From positions 1 to 23,510 of the forward strand of contig NW_006766979.1 of the NCBI RefSeq assembly GCF_000275845.1: 23,510 bases of DNA, given 5' to 3'. A program made the position numbers and the translations under genes. Under the pieces are notes generated by a model. It saw only the letters and a list, made by a program, of their open reading frames with translations. It was not told the origin of the DNA and did not search any database. Position 1 is the first letter of the stretch; each line of letters begins with the position of its first letter. Positions 1-9,322 of the stretch are shown piece by piece. This stretch comes from Dichomitus squalens LYAD-421 SS1 (Eukaryota > Basidiomycota > Agaricomycetes > Polyporales > Polyporaceae).

Positions 1-170
1 ATGGACGCGAAGATCTCCGAGTACGCGATGAGCACGTACGCGCCCGTCTGGATCCAGACGTTGAGGTCGGACGCGATCGGGTTCCCATCGCCGTCCTGGC
101 ACGTCGCGATGTGGTAACTGCACCGTCTCCCGCCTCCTGTCTTCCACTTCCCGCCTGCTCCGCCTGCCAT
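1..170 (-). pseudogene. POT/PTR2 oligopeptide transporter fragment (runs off left edge)
   Basis: Read on the minus strand, 117 down to 1 encodes a segment with YHIATC, then DLNVWIQTGAYVLIAYSEIFAS. This is the conserved late region of fungal PTR2 proton-coupled di/tripeptide transporters, which sit in the plasma membrane: the VWIQ..AYVLIA.SEIFASI transmembrane segment. The frame is open up to an ATG at 170-168, but residues before YHIATC are a Gly/Lys/Arg stretch unlike the family. A CAG acceptor at 120-118 suggests the recognisable exon starts at 117 after an intron. No exon for the N-terminal membrane half is visible upstream as far as 2.2 kb, on either strand. The C-terminus lies outside the window. 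I therefore call it a 5'-truncated fragment. A distant or unrecognised first exon is possible. Confidence 0.6.
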
Positions 171-2119
171 CGTCCGCCTTCCTACCTGTGACCAGCCGCT
201 TCCCGCGCGCAGGCTCGCAAGGTCGTGCTGTGGACCCGGTAAGGGGCCCGGTCATCGGTCATCGGGTATCGGTTGTGATTAATGTGATTAGCGCCACACG
301 ATGACATACATTGTGATTAGCGCCATACGATGACATGCGTCCCCACTGCTCCAGCTAACAGTCCCTCCTCCCCTGCTCTGTCCACACCGTTCAATATGTT
401 CTCCGTCCCTTGCTCTTCGTACCCCATCTCTGCCGCCTTATATCTTACCGCGGCGTACTGGAGTGTTTGAGCGTCATCATATTGAGAAGGGGCACATGAA
501 CGCGTGCTCACGCGTCGTCTATCTCTAATTGATGGGACAGGAGGGCGCACGGACGGTCGGTAGGGCGACACTGGGGCCACTGGTAAGGTATCAGCACGTG
601 CAAGGGGCTTGGGAGGTTTGATACCTCCCTGGCCCGATATCCCAGAGGTTTACATACCTCGTTGTAGGCTACTCGATTCTACCTCATCCTCCAACATGGC
701 TAAAACGCTCATCTTTGCCTCCCGCGAACAACGGGCCCAAAGGCATGAAGACCACGACAAGTCAGACACTCCATCGGTTCGACTGCCCGGGATGCATTGG
801 GACGCATGATGCCGCGACGATGTGCGACGCCCGCGGCCTGCATATCGCGGCGTTCAGAATCAGCGCGACGCTCTACCGCTAGCACAGAGACATCCAGAGT
901 TTCATGCCCGAGGACGATGTTCTGTATCGCACGCGACAGAGAGTATCGTGTCCGGATGCTTTATGCTCCGAACCGCCGCGCTCAATACCACTGGACGCAC
1001 AGTCGCGCATTTCAAACTTGAAGCCAGTCACGGTACATTTCATCGTCCTCCTATTGTGGCCTTTATGCGGTAGCCGACGCTGACCGGTCCCGCTGCTCTC
1101 CGGACTCACGGCCGGACCTGAAATGATGCGGTTCGTCCACCGCGCCGGGGCGGCAGGTCGCCGAGCTGCAAGCAGGCGGTAGTAGGCTGTCCGGGCTCCA
1201 ACACGGCTATGGAGCAGTGTCGATGCGCCTCTGGTTCCCACAACGTAGTAGCCGCTGTAAGTGAGGCTGACTATGAGGGATAGACGAGATACAGCCATTG
1301 TGAGCTATCCTCCGACTCAAACTCAAACATGTTATAGTGATTTCCCCTCCGGCGCTCTGAGTTGTCCTCCGTGTCGATATCACTTCAAATGCAAGAACAG
1401 ATGTACGAAGTGTGTAGCAATCGCGAAAATGCGTCCGTAGGTCCATCGAATGATCTCCGAGGCCTACGGCGGCAATCGACGCGAAATGCGTCAGCATTTT
1501 GCAGGTCCACCACATGCATTGCTCGTCCTTTGTCAAGCGTACCAAAGACACAGCCACAGGCCACGTTTCGATGGAGGGGCATCGAGGCGCTTCCACTCTC
1601 ATCGCCCGAGTGCCTTTGAAACCCGGAGACATCTCCGGTTCGGCTCTCTCTCCTGAGGTACGCCGACAACGGAGGGCTCGCTCCTTCCGGCCATAAACTG
1701 CGACGGATGTCAAGCCCGCGGGTGCCCGTTGGATTGTCGGCTTATGCATTCCGCGACCGCGAAGGACATTTGGATCCTGGACGATAAACACAACAGCGTG
1801 CAAATCAACGGGGCATGAAGGAGGAACATGAAGACGATAGGACGTACAGTACTTATCTCCATCAGCGGGTCCGTGCAGCAACACAGCGCAGCTGTGAACT
1901 GCTCCCACAGCTCTGCGCTCCCACACCTGATACTGAGCGAGAGCGCTGGGCGCCGCCATGATGACGAGTGGGTGTTCCCTCGGACCGCCTGACGCAGCCT
2001 GGGCCGGAACCATATATACAGCTCGGCCTGGGTTGCGTGAGCGGTCGATTTCGAAACACTCAGGCGCGGGCCCGCCGATACACCCACAGCTGCAACCTGG
2101 ACACCCACACCAACGCCGA
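171..2119. other. Gene-poor interval with a short tandem repeat
   Basis: No convincing gene is seen in about 1.95 kb. Near 275-340 a roughly 29-bp unit beginning gtgattagcgcca is present twice in tandem with small changes, and a partial copy (ttgtgattaatgtgatta) precedes it. The longest open frame here (minus, 1207-2214) has no family signature, is Cys/Arg-rich and lacks codon-like patterning, so it is treated as chance. The interval presumably holds the upstream region of the DUF6593 gene and the decayed upstream side of the transporter fragment. Confidence 0.4.
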
Positions 2120-2127
2120 TATATATT
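2120..2127 (+). promoter_or_regulatory. TATA-like box upstream of the DUF6593 gene
   Basis: The sequence tatatatt lies about 105 bp before the ATG at 2232, a usual spacing for a fungal TATA box plus 5' leader. A second AT-rich match (catatataca) occurs near 2010. Assignment is by sequence and position only. Confidence 0.4.
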
Positions 2128-2231
2128 GGAACATCTTTCCAGACGCGCTCCTACTTGAATCCGAACCCGAACCCAGATTCTTGAACGCAAAAACGCATCG
2201 CACCCCTTCGCCACGCCGATAACGGAGAGAG

Positions 2232-2843
2232 ATGCTGCAACTCACATTCACGGACCGCCCGCTGAACTCGGTCGTCGTCAACACGGCGACCTACCAAGTA
2301 CTGTATGACATCAAGACCCCGCACTTGCTAGGCGGGTCGTTGACGACGGTGCGCGATGCGACGGGGGACATCGTGGCGACATACGAGACCTCTGCGTATA
2401 CTCACGAGCTAACGATTGGAGGCGAGAGGAGGGGCTTGAACGAGTGGCTGGAACGGGAACACACCTTCTCATTGTGCGTATGTCTCACGATCTGTGTGCT
2501 ATATGGGCTGACGGGGGTGTGCGCCGGGCAGATCGCGGCGGATGCACGCACCGAATGGGAGGCAGTATGCGTGGACGAGGTCGAAGTACACCTGGTCGGT
2601 GAGTCTTGCATGGCAACATGTTTGGTGCAGACTTCGTAATGAGTACTCACCTTGCGAGAACAGGTCACCGACTGTGAGACGGGCCAGGTCATCGCGATGT
2701 CGCGAAGCGCGAGTAAGGTGGATGGGACGAAGTTCACAGTGGACATACTGGAGGATGGCTTGCCTATACTGGATGCGATCGTGACGGCATTTGCGATCCT
2801 CGAGGCAAGGGCGAAGGCGGTATCAAGGTCAGAAACGAGATAG
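2232..2843 (+). CDS. DUF6593-domain small protein (3 exons)
   Basis: Proposed exons are 2232-2473, 2532-2598 and 2664-2843, giving 162 residues. Both introns (58 and 65 nt) have good GT..AG ends, and splicing keeps one frame. The spliced protein shows the DUF6593 pattern: LTFTDRPLNSVV near the start, a YDIKTP strand, the TTVRDATGDIVATYE core, then HAPNGRQYAW, which corresponds to the F.APDGR.Y.W signature and appears only after splicing. This is followed by DCETGQVIAMSRSASK and the C-terminal VDILEDGLPILDAIVTAF strand. The fold resembles small scramblase/Tubby-like basidiomycete proteins of unknown function, often in expanded families. There is no signal peptide or membrane segment. The last exon could instead be spliced at 2820 to 2873, ending in VNGF at 2887. 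Family assignment is fairly sure; function is unknown. Confidence 0.8.
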
Positions 2844-2887
2844 TTTGCTGGAGTTGTGGTTCTGGTTTGCAGGTCAATGGGTTTTAA

Positions 2888-3670
2888 GCATGTCCCCTCG
2901 CGCGGGAGTATGCATTATGTATCGCTAGTGCCACATGTTGTACTCACATAGTATTTATTGTTCATCGACCCAGAACGTCAGTTTTCCAGTATGGTTGCAC
3001 CATAGTCAAGCCGTGTATGGCGCCGCAGTGGATCGGCTCACCTACGCGTCGAACTTTGTGCTTTGCGGATTTTCCCGAGAAATTTCGCTTATAGGTACTA
3101 CGTCCAAGCGCGTCTCCGGAGGCTTGTCGTCGTGCTCCCCACGTACGTCGCGCCGGGGGATCTCAACGTTGTCGGAGTACTCTGAGCTACCTATAACCCT
3201 TCTCAAAGTATCACTAAGATGGCCTTGGGGCACTTTCACCTCGAGATGAGAGCTTGGGACTCTCCACCAGTACACGTGAGGCCATTAGCGCTTCTGGAGT
3301 TATTTCCGCTAAAAAAAAAGTTTGGGCGTTTGCCACACGTGGTGCTCACCGCGACGCCATACACGGCTGACCGCGGTGCAACCATACTGGAAATCTAACG
3401 TTCCGCATCGACCACTTTCATCGGACCTATTTTATCTCTCTCGCAACCTCCAGCCCCATGTTGCCTCAAGACCACGGGAACAATAGTGGGCCACAATAAA
3501 TCGACAGGTCGAAGAGACAACAGGATTGATGGGCGACGACAGGCACGAGGCGCCTGTTGTTACATCCCGAGAAAGCCGGAACAATGGGCGCTTGCCGAAG
3601 GTGCTGGAACAGACGAGTGGACCGGCACCGGCCATGCTTACTACGACCACCACTGCTATTGTAAACTGCT
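2888..3670. other. Intergenic interval between DUF6593 and FYVE-RING genes
   Basis: About 780 bp. No gene is supported. A minus-strand open frame at 3042-3275 is hydrophilic but has no recognisable motif or splice partner. The interval should hold the DUF6593 3' UTR and the promoter of the next gene. A run of nine A residues lies near 3311. Confidence 0.4.
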
Positions 3671-3677
3671 TTATATA
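3671..3677 (+). promoter_or_regulatory. TATA box of the FYVE-SAP-RING gene
   Basis: ttatata lies 60-66 bp before the ATG at 3737 and is the only strong TATA-like match close to this start. It supports the choice of 3737 (context ctcaccATGtc) as the initiation codon. Confidence 0.5.
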
Positions 3678-3736
3678 CATCAGCCTGTCTGACCACGTAT
3701 ACGTATTCTCCTTCGACCGCCCAATCGTTGCTCACC

Positions 3737-6390
3737 ATGTCGGATGGAAGGGGAATGCCGCTGCTAAGTGGTCCTGCACCCGAGTACACCGCGAACGAGT
3801 CGTCCTGCCGTAAATGCAACAAGGAGTTCAATATTCTGTTTGCGCGATCGAGGAAGTGTAATCATTGTGGTGCGTCAAGTCCTATGCTCACGCTCATGAG
3901 CGAGGCTTATCGAAGGCATCTTGTGTATGTTTGGGTTTCACAGGATACTTGTATTGCCATTCATGTACGGATTACCAGGCGCTCATGCCAAGACGCCAGG
4001 ACGCGGATGCCGGGAGCACGGTCGGATACGATCCAATGCCAGTATGTGCGTTCTGCATCGAGATGCTTCAAAGTATGTGCTTGCCGCTCGTTCTGAGATG
4101 GATATGAGAGAGTTGAGAAGGACGCATGCGTAGTCACCGCAAGCGGGAAGGGGCAGCTTAAGCAGTTGCCGATGGCCAAGCTCAAGAAGTACGCAAAGGC
4201 CTACAATATCGACGTCTCCGGCATTCTGGAGAAGGACGAGTTTATCGAAAGACTTGTAGCAGCAAGGGTATGTCTATTTTCCTCTTCTACCGCTCTGCGA
4301 AATCCCGCTCCCGTCGCCTTCGCTCTTGCCTGCTTGGCTCATATCCTGGGTCATGCTCTACACTTGTGCATCTCCTCCTGAAGCTGCGGCTTAAATGTGA
4401 GCTGCGACTCAATCTGGCTTGTTGTTTGCTTTGCAGTTGTGGCCCCTACCTCACCTTTCCCCTTCCCTGCATGTTCGCTCTCGTTCTGCGCCGTCGGGTG
4501 GGGCGCGTCCGCTTGAAGTGGGATGAAGTGTTCACGGCATGGGACCAGGGTAGCAGGGCACGAGGCACGTTCGGAACCCTGCCTCAAAGGCCCACCGTCA
4601 TCCTTTCGTCCACTCACGTTCTCGCTGCTTGGCAGCGGGCGCACACAGCGTCATTCCTCCCGTCAGCCATCTGTCTTCGGAAACATGTGGCGTTGAGTTG
4701 TGTTACGTCTCATGACTTCAGTCATGCCCGGCCATCTACGAGTCTCGTCTTCTTGACGTCGCATAGCCGGTCTAGTTCCTCTGCTCGACGGTGGAAGTTC
4801 TCGTAAAGTGCGGTCGGTGCTTGGATCAGAAGACCCTCAGTTGTCTCACCGCATGAGTGGACGATCCCAGGTTCCATTTTATCGACGTCGGGCACCTCTT
4901 CGCTCGTGTATCCCGGTCACAATCCGAACCACAGGACTACGCGACGACTAATTCTCATCTCGCAATCTAATAACGTCGTCACCGGGACTCTTGATGACTT
5001 AATCGTCCTGATACTCCTTGTGCTCTGTCCAACGATATTGGCCATCTCCGGCTTGCGCATGCATCTGAGCCTTCTCTATTCCCCATACCGAAATCGGTGT
5101 TGCCGGTTTACATACTTACCTTATGGATTTAGACTCCCGAAGGATGCCTGCCACATGCGAACGAGAGCTACTACAGGAAGCACTCAATACCGAACCGCGC
5201 AAGCAATCGACCGCGCGGGATATTCACTCGCGCAATGGATGCGATGTCGGGCGACCGGACTTCAACGTCCTCAACGCCACCCCCACGACAACAGCCTCAG
5301 CCTCAATATCAGCAACGGCAGCAGTACCAACAATACCCGCAATACACTCAATACCAACCGCGCCAGCGCACTAATTCCGGTCCTAGTAGATACAGCCCTC
5401 ATAGTCAGACTGACCCTCGGACGCGGCAACAACAGCCACAACAACAGGCGCCTCGCCCTAGTACTGCCCATCCACATCCGCATCCACATCCACAATACGC
5501 TCCACCTCCAGGCGCGCCCCCACGATATAGCCAATCTGCGCGCCCCGACCACCTCAACGTACCGCCGCAACGTCCCCGCGCAGCGTCGACGTCGTCCACT
5601 CCGCGCGGAACTTCCCCCGCACGCCCTGTCGTCGTACCGAGCATCGACGAGCTCCTGAAGATGTCGGACGAGCAGGTCGCGGCGCTCTCGATCGGCTCGC
5701 TCAAGGAGATCCTCTTCAAGAATCACGTCACAGCCCGCCTCGTCGTGGAGAAGGGCGAGCTCGTCTCACGTGTGAAGACGCTCATCGAGCAGGAGAAGGC
5801 CGAGCGGGAGCGCAAGGCGGCAGAAGAGGCGGCGGAGAGGGAGTATGAGGAACAGATGCGCCGTGCACGCGAGGAATCTCTGGCTTCGGCGTCTCAAGCC
5901 GGCCTGTCGCACCCCGCATCCCCAGGACCAGCGCGTGCGGAGGGCAATGACGGGGAGGGAGCTAATGTGCAGATACCTATCCCTGAGCCCGCCGGCACAG
6001 GAGAAGGTGTGCAGATGCCTGTTCCTCAACCGGCGACGGGAGAGGACTCGGGTTCTCCTCCGCAGGCGTCCACGCCGCCTACACGTGTTGTCACTCCCCC
6101 GCCTGCCAGCACACTCACGCCCAAGGCGCAGGCGATGGCGTCCCGTCTCGAGCGGACGGGGCTATGTGTTATCTGTCAGGATGAAGAGGCGAATATCGCA
6201 ATCGTCGACTGCGGGTGCGTGGTCTGGCATCTCAGCGTGCAATGTGTCAGCTAAAGCATAGGTCGTACACAGACATCTGGCTATGTGTCGAGGGTGCTCC
6301 GATCTGATCATGAACAGCACGAGAGAGTGTCCTTTATGTCGGACGAGGATCGTGACGGAGAGTCGACTTCTTCGAATCTTCAGGGCTTGA
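3737..6390 (+). CDS. FYVE-like / SAP-like / RING E3 ubiquitin ligase, RNF34/RFFL-type (5 exons)
   Basis: Proposed exons are 3737-3869, 3944-4072, 4134-4267, 5133-6214 and 6273-6390, giving 531 residues with all phases consistent. An N-terminal FYVE-like zinc finger has eight Cys (C24, C27, C41, C44, C49, C52, C79, C82) with SRKCNHCGYLYCHSC in place of the lipid-binding RRHHCR motif. A SAP-like helical segment follows at about 88-132 (QLKQLPMAKLKKYAKAYNID). Residues 165-300 are low-complexity (Gln/Pro, His-Pro repeats). A second SAP-like segment lies near 302-352, then a charged coiled coil (353-382), a disordered linker, and a C3HC4 RING at 477-515 (C477, C480, C492, H494, C498, C501, C512, C515). 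The order matches animal RNF34 and rififylin, E3 ligases acting at membranes and on regulatory proteins. E3 activity is inferred from the intact RING. The lack of the phosphoinositide motif suggests weak or altered lipid binding. Confidence 0.88.
4268..5132 (+). other. Unusually long intron (865 nt) in the FYVE-SAP-RING gene
   Basis: Exon 3 ends in ...AAR before gtatgt at 4268. The next coding segment that fits the family (TPEGCLPHANES, then YYRKHSIPNRAS) starts after tttag at 5133, in the same phase. Other introns in this window are mostly 46-80 nt. Open frames on the plus strand at 4270-4806 and from 4906 lie wholly or partly inside this intron and match nothing I recognise. I see no clear terminal inverted repeats or target duplication, but a small insertion is a reasonable explanation. 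Confidence 0.65.
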
Positions 6391-7205
6391 GGACCATTCA
6401 TGCTTATGTTTCGGCGCGCCGGTGCACCTCTAGACTCGTCGAGTTGCTTTCTCTGGGCTCTGCTTGTTGTGGTTGTATACTATGTATATGCTGTGTGCGA
6501 TGATTGTACTTTGCCATTCATGCTCGTAATGTAAGACGTACTATCGCTTCTCCCTTGTGCCGCCTCCCACCCGGACTGATCATGTCTAATGTGATGTGAG
6601 TTTCCTTATTTCTAGTTATGCCTGAGTTGACGATCTTTGAGTTCTAGAAGGGGCATTCCGCTCTCGAGCGACTCAATCGCGCGTAGAACTGCTTCTCGGT
6701 GCTTGCGTCGTCATTCGGCGGGTCGTTGATTACGCCAACACAACATCGGCATGTGTCGCCGTATGGTTCAACGTCATGCTCCCCCCAGCGTAATATACCG
6801 ACCGGCGAAGAAGAGTGGGCGAACCGATCTATGTACCGATCGGAATATGAAGCGCGCATAAACACTTCCCGTAAGGGGAAACATTCCCGCATTACCCCCT
6901 ATTATTCCTGGCTTGTATGCTGATCCGACTGTCGCCTGTTAATTCACACTCCTCCAGTGGCGGCATTGAACAATGCGCAAGCTACGGCTTGTGCAGAAGC
7001 CGCTCCTCGCCGCGAGGGCAATTACACTTGCGTTCGGCTCACGAAGCCCTGTTCCTCCGGGATCTCGTTATCCACGGGCCACAGGTAAGATGCCATTATG
7101 CAGCTTTGTGTTCAGTGGCTGCCGGTCTGACGCGTTCAGCTGGCTTGCTTTTCCAGGCGGCATGGGAGTAAGAACCTAGAATCTTCGCGTCTAAGCGCAT
7201 CGCAC
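6391..7205. other. Intergenic interval between the RING and aldo/keto reductase genes
   Basis: About 815 bp with no supported gene. It holds the 3' UTR of the RING gene (T-rich just after the stop) and the upstream region of the reductase. Short open frames on both strands show no motifs. Confidence 0.4.
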
Positions 7206-7213
7206 ATATATAA
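7206..7213 (+). promoter_or_regulatory. TATA box of the aryl-alcohol dehydrogenase gene
   Basis: atatataa lies about 114 bp upstream of the ATG at 7327. It is followed by a pyrimidine-rich leader (ttctatctctcacttcatcg) typical of well-expressed fungal genes. Confidence 0.5.
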
Positions 7214-7326
7214 TCCCAGGCCTATGGCTGGAAGGCCGACTGCAACACATCACCACTGTCTTCTGCCTTGTAGACTTCCCAGCACTCTCCGTCGTACTTC
7301 TATCTCTCACTTCATCGTCCACCAAC

Positions 7327-8884
7327 ATGTCCGCTGCGCACCTTTGGGCCCCCGCCGGAGCGCCTCCGACCAAGCTTGGCCGCCACCGCCGTCTCAGCGA
7401 CAAGGCTGGGGTCCACGTCTCGCCCATCTGCCTTGGCGGTATGAGCATCGGAGACAAGTGGGCCAGTTATGGCATGGGAGCTATGGACAAGCAATCCAGC
7501 TTCAAGCTTCTCGACGCCTTCTACGAGGCTGGCGGTAACTTCATCGACACGGCCAACAATTATCAGGACGAGAGTTCTGAGGCATTCATCGGGGAATGGA
7601 TGGAGACCCGCGGTATCAGGGACCAGATCATCATTGCTACCAAGGTAGGTGGCTCGAGGCAACACCGAGCTATTCGCGTGCTAACCGGGTTGCCGATGTT
7701 GTCAGTATTCGACCAATTACAAACGCGGTCGCCAGGACGTCAAGCAGCATTCGGCATATGTCGGGAACCATATGAAATCTCTTCATGTCTCCGTCGAGGA
7801 TTCCCTCAAGAAGCTTCGGACCAGCTACATTGACATACTCTATGTACACTGGGTCAGTAAGGGCTGTATCTATAGCATGACCGTTACTGACGTTGTTGTA
7901 CGCCGACTAGTGGGACTGGCAGACTAGCGTCGAGGAGGTCATGAATGGTCTCCATGCCCTTGTTCTGGCGGGCAAGGTCCTGTACCTCGTATGTTCCCAC
8001 ATCTCTCCCACCTCCAGTATTACTCAAGCCCTCGGTACATGATCCATCATGCAGGGTATATCCGACGCCCCGTCCTGGATTGTCAGCCGCGCCAACCAAT
8101 ATGCACGTGACCACGGCAAGACCCCTTTCTGCATCTATCAGGGGCTGTGGAGTGTCATGCACCGTGACCTCGAGCGTGATATTCTTCCAATGGTCAAGGC
8201 CGAAGGCATGGCGCTCGCCCCATGGAATGTGCTTGCCTCCGGTAAGATCCGTACGGACGAGGAGGAGCGCCAGCGCCGCGAGACAGGCGAGAAGGGTGAG
8301 TGCGATGTGCAACTAGTAGCGATAGCATCCGTTGACTTTTGCGTATCATTAGGACGGACGGTCTTGTCTCCTAACTGGGAGCGCACTGAGGACGAGCGCA
8401 AGGTCGTGAAGGTTCTAGAGGAAGTAGCTGCCCAGGTTGGGGCGAAGACTGTTCAAGCTGGTGAGCCAAATTCTCTAAATTACACGGCATGGAAATGTTT
8501 GACTCACGTATTCATACCGTCCAGTTGCCATTGCGTATGTGATGCAGAAGATTCCGTACGTATTCCCCATCGTCGGAGGGCGAAAGGTCGAGCACCTGTA
8601 TGCCAACCTTGAGGCCCTCGATATCGTGCTCACCGGGGAGCACATCCGCAAGATAGAAGGCGCCGTGCCTTTCCGTGCTGGCTTCCCTTACGACATGATT
8701 GTGAGCTTAGATATCATCCGCAGAACACGAGATATATGCTGATCGGGCGATTCTTTATCAGGGCGACGGGACGTCCTACAATGTTGGCTACGCCAATGCA
8801 GGCCAGTATGACTTGTGGCCTGAACGTGCGGCCATCCGTCCGAATCAGCAGAACTCGGGGAATGCTGTCATGCCGAGCTTATGA
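7327..8884 (+). CDS. Aryl-alcohol dehydrogenase, aldo/keto reductase family (7 exons)
   Basis: Proposed exons are 7327-7644, 7706-7852, 7911-7988, 8055-8295, 8353-8460, 8525-8700 and 8762-8884, giving 396 residues, about the family's usual length. All junctions are GT..AG and in phase. The AKR barrel carries the catalytic tetrad: D74 and Y79 in [10 protein letters not shown]106 in IIIATK and H154 in [38 protein letters not shown] and the cofactor-side [12 protein letters not shown] are further landmarks of fungal aryl-alcohol dehydrogenases. These cytosolic NAD(P)H enzymes reduce aryl aldehydes such as veratraldehyde and are linked to lignin-derived aromatic turnover. The substrate here is inferred from family only. 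The C-terminal tail ([13 protein letters not shown]) is divergent. The gene converges on the DUF6533 gene, with about 440 bp between stop codons. Confidence 0.93.
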
Positions 8885-9322
8885 TACTAGCAAACCGCGC
8901 CCCAGCGTGGAGCCTGCCCTCGCAGTATTTCGAGTCGTCACTAGTACCTCATCAATCAATGTTCATGTGGTTTTAAGGTTCACTCTGCGACGGCTCGAAG
9001 ATGCTCGAAGAAAGTGAGAACAAGTATCCTCGACGAAAATGCCGAACATGGACCTTGATGAAGTCAGTCACGCCTATGGCTAGCCTGCGTGTACCGACCC
9101 AACATTTCAGCGACAACTTCGAGCTTTGAGGATGTGCTCGTACAGTTCTGCTGCCGCATACGGTTACAGATCTCACCTTCCCAAGATAGTTTTATCAAAA
9201 CGATATGGTACATACAATTTGTAAGCCACAACTCAACTATCAAGCAACAGTGTCAGGGTATTCGAACTCGATATCGATACAGAGTCAGTGGAGCACTGGG
9301 AGAACACGACACCTCACTTGTC

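Noticed and set aside
1207..2214. 335-residue minus-strand open frame
   Set aside because: No motif, domain or splice pattern; Cys/Arg-rich composition and overlap with the upstream region of the DUF6593 gene suggest chance in GC-rich DNA.
4270..4806. 178-residue plus-strand frame after exon 3 of the RING gene
   Set aside because: Begins within the splice donor region of the long intron and has no similarity I recognise.
4906..5658. 250-residue plus-strand frame overlapping the FYVE-SAP-RING gene
   Set aside because: It lies in the long intron and in a different frame from the conserved exon 4; no motif.
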